Shown here one piece after another: positions 57,890-64,000 of a stretch of DNA of 64,000 nucleotides (position 1 is its first letter; each line of letters opens with the position of its first letter). The translations under genes were made by a program, and so were the position numbers. The stretch is from Kiritimatiellia bacterium. Lineage in GTDB: Bacteria; Verrucomicrobiota; Kiritimatiellia; RFP12; DVOR01. The notes below the pieces were generated by a model that did not search any database, had not been told where the DNA came from, and worked only from the letters and a program-made list of their open reading frames with translations. The stretch is from the NCBI GenBank assembly GCA_017531445.1, contig JAFXKZ010000002.1:761286-825285 (forward strand), given 5' to 3'.

Positions 57890-58570
57890 TCAGTCGCACG
57901 ATTCGCACCACGTTAATGCGACACTTTTTTGCCACGCACCGCATCTAAATGCACCCTGCGCCCTGCTGTTCGGGAAGATGGGCGATATCGGCCGGGCGTT
58001 CCGCCCAAGTTCACGTTGCGTTTCGGCGATGTTACCCGGGCAACATCGCCGAAACCGTTTTAGCAAGCCGCCAGACTCTTTGCACATCACCTGCGGTTTT
58101 TCCACCACATCGCCTGTCGCCGATTTTAGCAGGCCGACAGACACGCTGCACCATCCCCGCGTACGCTTCGAGCCGTGCAAACGTCCTTGCGCGTCCCGAT
58201 ACTCCATTTTCCCATTCACTTCGCGCGCCGTTCCCTGCAAACGCCCCTGTGCATCGCGATATTCAATCTTGCCATTGACGTTACGAGCAGAACCTTGAAG
58301 CCGTCCCTGCGCATCACGATATTCCGTTTTACCATTGACTTCACGCGCAGACCCTTGAAATCGTCCTTGCGCATCGCGATACTCCGTTTTACCATTCTGT
58401 GCGCGGGCAGACCCCTGAAGGCGGCCTTGTGCATTGCGATATTCCACTTTCCCATTCTGTGCGCGGGCAGAATCTTGAAGGCGGCCTTGTGCATCGCGAT
58501 ATTCAATCTTCTCCGAAGCAAGTAAAAGCCCCGACAACAAACCAATGAAAATAAAGACTGATCGTTTCAT
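57890..58570 (-). CDS. Secreted 20-residue-repeat protein (beta-hairpin repeat type)
   Basis: The 226-residue protein has a signal peptide (MKRSVFIFIGLLSGLLLAS) and six nearly perfect copies of a 20-residue repeat, (K)TEYRDAQGRLQGSAREVNG, about residues 20-140. It resembles beta-hairpin repeat proteins, possibly the group annotated as 5-fold beta-flower. The remainder (about 141-226) is encoded partly by dispersed array G and could be a recent addition. The ATG at 58570 has AGGAG. Function unknown. Confidence 0.75.
   Translation of the reverse strand: MKRSVFIFIGLLSGLLLASEKIEYRDAQGRLQDSARAQNGKVEYRNAQGRLQGSARAQNGKTEYRDAQGRFQGSAREVNGKTEYRDAQGRLQGSARNVNGKIEYRDAQGRLQGTAREVNGKMEYRDAQGRLHGSKRTRGWCSVSVGLLKSATGDVVEKPQVMCKESGGLLKRFRRCCPGNIAETQRELGRNARPISPIFPNSRAQGAFRCGAWQKSVALTWCESCD
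57974..58058. repeat. Four-unit dispersed array G
   Basis: Units lie at 57974-57990 (GAAGATGGGCGATATCG), 57999-58013 (TTCCGCCCAAGTTCA), 58020-58034 (GTTTCGGCGATGTTA) and 58040-58057 (GCAACATCGCCGAAACCG). Units 3 and 4 pair as GTTTCGGCGATGTT with its complement (one 14-bp stem). Unlike the others it lies inside a predicted reading frame. Confidence 0.85.
58191..58530 (-). repeat. 60-bp in-frame tandem repeat (six units)
   Basis: Units start at 58191, 58251, 58311, 58371, 58431 and 58491 with a period of exactly 60 bp. They encode the 20-residue repeats of the secreted protein. Divergence between units is mostly silent or conservative. Confidence 0.9.
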
Positions 58571-58574
58571 CCTG

Positions 58575-59014
58575 TAACTCCTGTTTCCTTTAAGAACACC
58601 CGGCCGCGCGAAAAATATTCCGACGCGCCGGAGTGCCTGTAACCCGCTTCCTTTTAATAACACGTCCAACATTCGTTCCTGAAAAGCAAATAAACCTCTT
58701 CCGGATCGTAACGGGGGTCGCCTGTAAACCAACTGCACACCCCCCGCTGCTTCCGCTAAACAACACCCGGAAGAACGCACGGCCAGACATTGTTACATTC
58801 TAACAGAATCAACACACCTCTCCCAGTCTTCCCATCCGAAAGAACCGACGGTATCCTCAAAAGCACAAACGCATCCTTTCCACGTCCTGTTAATTATCAA
58901 AAATCTATCCGCACCGTAAGCCTCATGGCCGCTGCTCCAATTTTCCTATCACGGCCCCAACGTCCATGCGAGCGCGCCTGCACTTCACACTTTGACAAGC
59001 TTCTTCAACACAAA
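58575..59014. other. No supportable gene
   Basis: This gene-free stretch lies between the repeat protein start and the small basic protein terminator. A 104-codon plus-strand frame lacks a ribosome-binding site and motifs and runs over the terminator. Confidence 0.55.
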
Positions 59015-59015
59015 A

Positions 59016-59047
59016 AATGCGTCCCCTGCCAAAGCAGAGGACGCATT
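59016..59047 (-). terminator. Terminator after the small basic protein
   Basis: A 9-bp perfect stem (AATGCGTCC with its complement) with inner partial pairing. On the minus strand it runs into TTTTTTGTG. It is 18 bp beyond the stop. Confidence 0.9.
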
Positions 59048-59064
59048 GCATTACCAAGACATAC

Positions 59065-59166
59065 TTACTTAGCAGTCTTCATACCTGCACGCAAACGTGC
59101 CTGAACACGCTTTTTGTAAGCTTCGCGACGTGCGCGCTTCACGCGCTTGCGGAGTTGCTGTCCCAT
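59065..59166 (-). CDS. 33-residue basic protein following tsf
   Basis: The short frame starts MGQQLRKRVKRARREAYKKR and is 33 residues long, about 40 percent Lys/Arg and helical. AAGGATT precedes the ATG and a terminator follows. It lies 45 bp after tsf on the same strand, at the end of an rpsB-tsf run. It is like small ribosome-associated proteins; exact identity is unknown. Frame callers with length limits would miss it. Confidence 0.7.
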   Translation of the reverse strand: MGQQLRKRVKRARREAYKKRVQARLRAGMKTAK

Positions 59167-59211
59167 GATCGTAATCCTTAATTCAATGTTTGTAAATCCA
59201 TTCGAAACGGC

Positions 59212-60048
59212 TTACGCCATGCCGAGTTGGTAACGAATAAAGCGCTTTACCGTAATCGTGTCGCCGGTTGCTTTTTCCGCTTCACGGATAACATCGGTTA
59301 CGGACATCTTGGGTTCCTTGACAAAGGGCTGATCAATCAAGCACACTTCAGCGAAGTGCTTCTTGAGTTTACCTTTGAGGATGCCTTCGATAATGTTCGC
59401 GGGCTTGCCTTCAACTTGAGCGCGATAAACTTCTTTTTCGCTCTCAATTTCTTCAGCCGGCACTTCGGACTCGTTCAAGTAGCGAGCACCTGCGGCGGCG
59501 GCCTGAAGGCAGATATCGTGTGTCAATTGCTGGAAAGCTTCGGTCTTAACCGTTTCTTCCTTCGTGCAACCAACTTCCACCAACACGCCAATCTTGCCAC
59601 CCATGTGGATGTAAGCTTCCACTGCGCCTGTTCCGGTCAATGCAAAGTGCTTGCCACGACGAATCTTGACATTTTCGCCGGTTGCGGCCACCACTTCAGT
59701 CAAGCGTGTCGCATGTGTTTCAGCAAGATTTTCATCACCGGCGGCGGCTGCTGCGGCCAATTCCTTGGCAAAATCAAGGAACTTGTCGGTCTTTGCCACA
59801 AAGTCGGTTTCGCAGTTCAATTCAATGATGCCGTACGCGCCATTTTCACCGGCGGCGGCAGCAATGATGCCCTGCTTCGATTCACGATCCGCACGCTTCA
59901 CCTGGAGGGCGAGACCCTTTTCGCGAAGGATCTTGATCGCTTCTTCCATATTACCGTCGGTATCTTGAAGTGCGCGCTTGCAATCCATCATGCCGACATT
60001 GGTGGCGGCACGAAGATCGTTGATCATTTGAATGGTAATCGTTGCCAT
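59212..60048 (-). CDS. tsf: Translation elongation factor Ts
   Basis: The 278-residue protein starts MATITIQMINDLRAATNVGM and has MDCKRALQDTDGNMEEAI and CETDFVAKTDKFLDFAKELA. It recharges EF-Tu with GTP. The ATG at 60048 has AGGAG. rpsB is 25 bp upstream on the same strand. Confidence 0.96.
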   Translation of the reverse strand: MATITIQMINDLRAATNVGMMDCKRALQDTDGNMEEAIKILREKGLALQVKRADRESKQGIIAAAAGENGAYGIIELNCETDFVAKTDKFLDFAKELAAAAAAGDENLAETHATRLTEVVAATGENVKIRRGKHFALTGTGAVEAYIHMGGKIGVLVEVGCTKEETVKTEAFQQLTHDICLQAAAAGARYLNESEVPAEEIESEKEVYRAQVEGKPANIIEGILKGKLKKHFAEVCLIDQPFVKEPKMSVTDVIREAEKATGDTITVKRFIRYQLGMA

Positions 60049-60073
60049 AGTCGTTCTCACTCCTAGCGGTTAC

Positions 60074-60982
60074 TTATTCTGCAGCGGGAGTGGCGACAGC
60101 GGCTTCAGCCTCGGCTTCAACCTTGGCGGCGGCAACCGTTTCCTGAGCGGCGGCGGCAGCAGCGCGACGGGAGGCAGCAGGCTTGCGAGCCGGACGGCGG
60201 GCAGCATTTTCCTTACGGGCGGCCTTGTCGGCAGCAGCCTTCTGTGCGCGTTCGGCTTCAGCAGCGGCACGTGCTTCAGCAGCAGCCTTGGCTGCTTCAC
60301 CATCTGCATCCTTGAGCACTTCGGCAATCTTCTCAACGATCAACTGAATGCCACGCACCGAATCATCGTTACCGGGAATCACATAGTCGATCGGATCAGG
60401 ATCGGCGTTCGTATCCACCAGTGCAACCACGGGAATTCCGAGACGCTTGGCTTCCTTCACCGCGTTCACTTCACGGCAGACGTCCACCACGAAGAGTGCG
60501 CCGGGCATACGATCCATATCGGCAATACCGGTGAGATTGGTTTCAAGCTTCGTCAACTCACGCGCAAGAGCGGAAGCTTCCTGCTTGTGTTCAGAGAGCA
60601 CACCATTGTTGTTGCGGGCGATATTCTGGATCTGAAGCATGCGCTTGATGCTGCGGCGAATCGTCTGATTGTTCGTCAACGTACCGCCCAACCAACGCTC
60701 GGTCATGTAGTACTGATTGCAAGCCTGAGCAGCTTCTTTCACCACTTCCTGCGCCTGCTTCTTGGTGGCCACGAAAAGCACCTTCTGGCCGTTTGCGACA
60801 ACGTTGCGGAGAAATGCAACCGCTTCGTCAAGCAAGTCTACCGTCTGGGTGAGGTCAATGATATGAATACCTTCGCGCTTGTCGAAGATGTAGGATTTCA
60901 TCTTCGGATTCCAACGCTTGGTCTGGTGGCCGAAATGAAGACCTGCTTCAATGAGGTCTTTCAACGGAATAAGATTCGCCAT
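60074..60982 (-). CDS. rpsB: Ribosomal protein S2 with long Ala/Lys/Arg-rich tail
   Basis: The 302-residue protein has the S2 core (FGHQTKRWNPKMKSYIFDKR, TERWLGGTLTNNQTIRRSI, PGALFVVDVCREVNAVKEA). S2 is normally about 235-260 residues; here about 60 extra residues at the end are Ala-, Lys- and Arg-rich (such as AEARAAAEAERAQKAAADKA). It is a 30S component. It leads the rpsB-tsf-33-residue-protein run. Confidence 0.95.
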   Translation of the reverse strand: MANLIPLKDLIEAGLHFGHQTKRWNPKMKSYIFDKREGIHIIDLTQTVDLLDEAVAFLRNVVANGQKVLFVATKKQAQEVVKEAAQACNQYYMTERWLGGTLTNNQTIRRSIKRMLQIQNIARNNNGVLSEHKQEASALARELTKLETNLTGIADMDRMPGALFVVDVCREVNAVKEAKRLGIPVVALVDTNADPDPIDYVIPGNDDSVRGIQLIVEKIAEVLKDADGEAAKAAAEARAAAEAERAQKAAADKAARKENAARRPARKPAASRRAAAAAAQETVAAAKVEAEAEAAVATPAAE

Positions 60983-61104
60983 AGTGCGTCTCTTTCTAAA
61001 ACGTGTAGTTCTCGTTTAATCCACTCGGAAGGCCGTACACGCGGACGGCACATCTTCGCTTCTTACGCCCTCGAGCACACGCTCCAGAGACGTAATGCGC
61101 GTGA

Positions 61105-61133
61105 TTATAGCAAACACGTTTGGGCAACTCAAG
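61105..61133 (-). promoter_or_regulatory. Promoter of rpsB-tsf
   Basis: TTGAGT, a 17-bp spacer and a perfect TATAAT with TTTGC before it, on the minus strand. The leader to the ATG is about 115 nt. Confidence 0.7.
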
Positions 61134-61244
61134 CAAAAAAAGAGGTTTCTCGGAAAAAGTACTGTGCGACCTCCGGCAGCAGTCTATCGAGGAAGAATTC
61201 GTATGCGTTGTTTTTTGTGACGAACCCGTCTTTGAAAATAATGC

Positions 61245-61273
61245 TTGCTTTCAGTCAGTCTCTTTGCTATCAT
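61245..61273 (+). promoter_or_regulatory. Promoter of tRNA-Thr (CGU)
   Basis: TTGCTT, a 17-bp spacer and TATCAT preceded by TTTGC. It is 14 bp upstream of the tRNA. Confidence 0.65.
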
Positions 61274-61287
61274 CATCCGCAATTCAA

Positions 61288-61364
61288 GCCAACTTAGCTC
61301 AGCTAGGTAGAGCAGCGCATTCGTAATGCGCAGGTCGTCGGTTCGATTCCGTCAGTTGGCTCCA
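61288..61364 (+). tRNA. tRNA-Thr (anticodon CGU), CCA encoded
   Basis: A full cloverleaf on the plus strand: GCCAACT acceptor, AGCTCAGC D arm, anticodon stem GCGCA with loop TTCGTAA (CGT), TTCGATT T loop and an encoded CCA. Confidence 0.96.
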
Positions 61365-61374
61365 TCTTTTGGAA

Positions 61375-61406
61375 GCCTGTGAACGTCTATGTTTACAGGC
61401 CTTTTT
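61375..61406 (+). terminator. Terminator of tRNA-Thr (CGU)
   Basis: A 10-bp stem (GCCTGTGAAC with its complement, one G-U pair) with a 6-nt loop and then CTTTTTATTTT. It starts 10 bp after the tRNA. Confidence 0.9.
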
Positions 61407-61582
61407 ATTTTCCCAAGCGGGCTTAAAGGCGGTAAACGGCTGCTCGCTAGCAAGAGACTCCGAAGATCTCATGCGGCATATTTTGCAAGCATCTACAGAA
61501 ATTAATGCTTGATCATTTGCCAATCAAAGGCGAGAATCACGGCAATTTTCGCCGATTGTGGCGATACCTCGCCGCGACTGCG

Positions 61583-61830
61583 CTTGAAAAACATGATGGA
61601 ACCAAATGTCTCACACCCCGCCACCTCAACAAAAGGGTTCCTAATCAGCTTGAAAAACACGGCAAGACCAAATATCTCATACTACGCCACGCAGTCAATG
61701 TGGCAGCCTCCGAGTTTGAGAAACACGGCAAATCCAGATGTCTCACACCCTTCAGACTCAAAGACAAAAAGACCGTTGACGCTTGAAAAATACGGCGAAA
61801 GCAGATGCCCTACAACTTTGCCATGAAAGC
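61583..61830 (+). repeat. 66-bp tandem repeat, about four units
   Basis: Units start at 61583, 61649, 61715 and 61782 with CTTGAAAAACACGGC-type openings, then CCAAATGTCTCACAC-type sequence. The first three have a 66-bp period (22 codons). The plus-strand reading gives LEKHGKTKCLTP-like repeats. A weaker copy lies about 54 bp upstream near 61531. The fourth unit is shifted by 1 bp, breaking the frame. There is no ribosome-binding site for the plus-strand frame starting at 61505. Confidence 0.85.
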
Positions 61831-62068
61831 CGCATCACGCTTTCATTTGTATTCACCGGGCGTAAATAAATGGCAGAGAAGCGCGTGCGTTCTGCGCTTC
61901 GACCCAACAACACACGCCCTTTCTCCCGCCGGAAGTTTGCGCATCTTTTCCCCAACACGTCCACGTGCTTCGCCTCGCACCGCCCAACACGCCGTCTTTT
62001 TCATCAAGGCTTTTTGCCAATCTTTTGCTACACTATTTCCTGAATGGAAGACGAAAGGAACCGCTGTC

Positions 62069-63376
62069 ATGAGTGGACTTGACTGGGACAAATTGTTAAC
62101 CCCCGCACGTGCCCGCCTGAACACCGAGGGGCAACTTGTCCCCTATTTCCAGAATGAACCGCCACCGCGCACACCGGCCGAGGCCGATATCCAGCGTATT
62201 CTCTTTTCGGCTCCGTTCAGACGTCTTGCCGGCAAGACGCAAGTCCATCCGTTGGCCAGAGTCGATTACGTACACAATCGCCTGACACATTCGCTGGAAG
62301 TGGCGGAAATCGGCACGAGCCTTGCTCAAAGCCTCGCGGCGGCACTCCAACTCTCTCCATCACAAACTCACGCCTGCGCGCTCCATGTCAAAGCAGCAGG
62401 GCTGGGGCACGACATCGGCAATCCGCCCTATGGTCATGCCGGCGAGTATGCCATTCAAGCGTGGGTCGCGGCCAACGAGGAGCAGTTGGGCAATCTTTTG
62501 GCCGCGGATGCACCCGCGGTTTCAACGGAATCGCCCGCTGCTATCTTGGAGGATTTACGCAAGTTTGACGGCAACGCACAGGCATTCCGTCTGCTCAGCC
62601 ACCCGGCCCCGCGTGACGATGCCTATTTCCGCCTTACCTTTGCCAGTCTGGGTGCGCTGATTAAATATCCCAAAACCTCCGCCGAGGCGGAGAATGCCAA
62701 GTTCTCCTGCTTTCAGACTTCGCGCGAAATCTTCCACCTCGTCACCCGAACGCTCGGGCTTCATTGCGCAGAGACAGTTTGCCGTCATCCGCTCTCCTAC
62801 CTCACCGAGATTGCAGACGACATCTGCTACTGCGTGACCGACTGTGAAGATGCCGTCCTGATGGGAATTCTCGATGCCGAATGCGTCCGCGAATGGTATC
62901 TGCAACTGTTCGAATCGCCCACGACTGCCGGAATCAAAGCCGATGCCTCCATCTCATTCCTCAGGGCAAAAGTCATCGGCGATTTGGTGCGCTGCTTTAC
63001 CAACGACCTCGTTACGGCGTTTGAACATCCCGAAACTCTCACATCGTTTGAAGCGACTTCACCCACCTGGGCGCGCCTGCACCAATTGAAAAACAATTAT
63101 AAGGTTGTCTTCGATGACGCGGCGAAAATCCGCAAAGAGCTCCATGCGCAAACCGAAATCCACCGCACATTGGACGCGTTTCTCTCTGTTGTGCAAACGG
63201 TTCACAACGAAAAACCCGCCTATTCCATGGAGCTGCTTCAAAAGTATACCTTTGGGAAAGCCTTCATCCATCAGCACCGTCGCCGTTCAAACGCCTGGTG
63301 GCTACACACCATGCTTGACTCCGTCACCGGCATGACCGATCACTCCCTGCATCAATTCTGCGCGGCACTCCCCTGA
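62069..63376 (+). CDS. dgt: Deoxyguanosinetriphosphate triphosphohydrolase-like HD protein
   Basis: The 435-residue protein has the HD metal site HNRLTHSLEVAEIG and LGHDIGNPPYGHAGE, with SAPFRRLAGKTQVHPLAR near the start. It removes triphosphate from dGTP or related dNTPs. The ATG at 62069 has GAAAGGAA; the longer upstream frame lies in DNA without a ribosome-binding site. A likely extended -10 (TTTTGCTACACT) is about 35 bp upstream of the start. Confidence 0.92.
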   Translation: MSGLDWDKLLTPARARLNTEGQLVPYFQNEPPPRTPAEADIQRILFSAPFRRLAGKTQVHPLARVDYVHNRLTHSLEVAEIGTSLAQSLAAALQLSPSQTHACALHVKAAGLGHDIGNPPYGHAGEYAIQAWVAANEEQLGNLLAADAPAVSTESPAAILEDLRKFDGNAQAFRLLSHPAPRDDAYFRLTFASLGALIKYPKTSAEAENAKFSCFQTSREIFHLVTRTLGLHCAETVCRHPLSYLTEIADDICYCVTDCEDAVLMGILDAECVREWYLQLFESPTTAGIKADASISFLRAKVIGDLVRCFTNDLVTAFEHPETLTSFEATSPTWARLHQLKNNYKVVFDDAAKIRKELHAQTEIHRTLDAFLSVVQTVHNEKPAYSMELLQKYTFGKAFIHQHRRRSNAWWLHTMLDSVTGMTDHSLHQFCAALP

Positions 63377-63506
63377 CCTGCCCCATCGGGAAACACGTAT
63401 TGCGCCACCACCGCAAAACCGTGCCTTCAATCGCCATTTTTGCCGCTTTCATTCGCCCACCTGTGTTCTACCGGATTGTTCCTTGCCGCCGACCCGGGCA
63501 CTCCGG

Positions 63507-63594
63507 TTTTCAACATGGGCGAAAGTGCCCCCTCAATGTCGCCCATGTTGAAAGCGAAGATCGGCGATGTTGAGGAGCAACATCGCCGATCTTT
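63507..63594. repeat. Four-unit dispersed array H
   Basis: Units lie at 63507-63527 (TTTTCAACATGGGCGAAAGT), 63536-63552 (ATGTCGCCCATGTTGAA), 63556-63573 (GAAGATCGGCGATGTTGA) and 63577-63594 (AGCAACATCGCCGATCTT). Units 1/2 pair through CAACATGGGCGA and units 3/4 through GATCGGCGATGTTG. This is the clearest case of unit-to-unit complementarity, and the flanks of each pair match. Confidence 0.9.
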
Positions 63595-63619
63595 CTTTGG
63601 GAGGTGCACGGAACGTGCC

Positions 63620-64000
63620 TCATGCCTCCGGCACAGACGATTGACACGCCCGCAGGCCTGCCGCCCGGGCAAGGCAACAGGGTCCGCCATTGAGCGCGGC
63701 ATAGCGTTTGCTTGCCGCCAGCGTCGCCGGAAGATTGCAATTGAAATCGCGAATATTGCCCAAGTGAAGCGGATAAAATCCGCACGGTTGCAAATCGCCC
63801 CGATGGCTGAGGAAGAGGAATCCTGCTCCAGCCATGCATCCATTGCAGGGGCTTTTGGGCGGATGGGAGCGTTGGGCAGCCACTTGCAGAATGCGCGGTT
63901 CGCAAGTGACATGAATCGGCAGCAGCCCTTCATCATCCAGGATCAGCAATTCGTTCAGCGCGGTTTCAGTTTCGGCATCGGTGAGACATTGCGCGGAAAG
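63620..64000 (-). CDS. C-terminal part of a radical-SAM/SPASM-domain protein (5' end missing)
   Basis: The frame is open to the window edge without a start and gives 126 residues. It contains CNGCMAGAGFLFLSHRGD and QPCGFYPLHLGNIRDF, which match SPASM-type auxiliary cluster regions of radical-SAM enzymes like those of alternative haem and peptide-modification pathways. A further CC-type cysteine pair follows near the end. The radical-SAM domain itself is outside the window. Confidence 0.7.
   Translation of the reverse strand, partial: LSAQCLTDAETETALNELLILDDEGLLPIHVTCEPRILQVAAQRSHPPKSPCNGCMAGAGFLFLSHRGDLQPCGFYPLHLGNIRDFNCNLPATLAASKRYAALNGGPCCLARAAGLRACQSSVPEA

Noticed and set aside
9322..63594. 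Reading the dispersed arrays as CRISPR arrays
   Set aside because: Units are only about 14 bp, degenerate, in mixed orientation and limited to four per site; there are no spacers of uniform length and no cas genes.

Overview
This 64 kb window is mostly a dense chromosomal stretch of a Gram-negative bacterium. YidC, an LpxL-type acyltransferase, ExbB/ExbD/TonB, many lipoproteins and signal peptides imply two membranes. The secreted or membrane carbohydrate genes (a Kelch-domain/sodium symporter fusion resembling sialic-acid epimerase plus transporter, a sialate O-acetylesterase-like SGNH protein, a GH89 alpha-N-acetylglucosaminidase, an alpha-galactosidase-like lipoprotein) suggest growth on host or mucin glycans. 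Protein character suggests a gut member of the PVC superphylum (Lentisphaerae/Kiritimatiellae-like). That placement is inference; no rRNA gene is present.

Layout: 1-6.2 kb, a sialate/sugar uptake cluster on the minus strand. 6.4-9.1 kb, a complete three-gene DpnII-type (GATC) restriction-modification operon. 9.6-14.2 kb, metY, a lipoprotein and a glycosidase-like lipoprotein. 14.6-18.6 kb, dnaK-groES-groEL. 19.2-26.2 kb, tRNA-Ala and a plus-strand run: thyX-like, efpL, mrp, a lipoprotein with a caspase/gingipain-like His/Cys pair, exbB-exbD-tonB, and an oppF-type ATPase. 26.3-29.3 kb, an ArfB-like release factor, tyrS, and a sigma-region-2-only protein behind coupled leader ORFs. 29.4-31.7 kb, a decayed phage/mobile-element polyvalent protein gene and gene-free DNA. 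31.7-39 kb, housekeeping: coaD-yceD-rpmF-plsX-fabD-fabG-acpP, rpsU, tRNA-Thr, purA-uppS. 39-54 kb, a SEDS protein, hemL, dut, GH89, uvrB, a secreted nitroreductase, HNH, LpxL-like, HU, a glycosyltransferase and transporters. 54-62 kb, rpmH-rnpA-yidD-yidC-prmA, a 20-residue-repeat protein, rpsB-tsf with a 33-residue basic protein, and tRNA-Thr. 62-64 kb, dgt and the C-terminal end of a radical-SAM/SPASM protein.

The strongest unexplained signal is a family of eight intergenic arrays near 9.3, 19.5, 28.4, 42.1, 48.0, 52.4, 58.0 and 63.5 kb. Each carries four copies of a degenerate about 14-bp unit (CAACAT-SGSC-GAAA or its reverse complement), about 20-25 bp apart and in mixed orientations. The central SGSC and both flanks vary between copies in a coordinated way, so many units can pair with one another. 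I do not recognise this family. Other oddities are a 114-bp element with perfect 25-bp terminal inverted repeats, two tandem repeats (22 bp and 66 bp), a signal-peptide-like N-terminus on the Dam-type methylase, a sigma-54-like sequence upstream of dnaK, and an apparently leaderless coaD operon.
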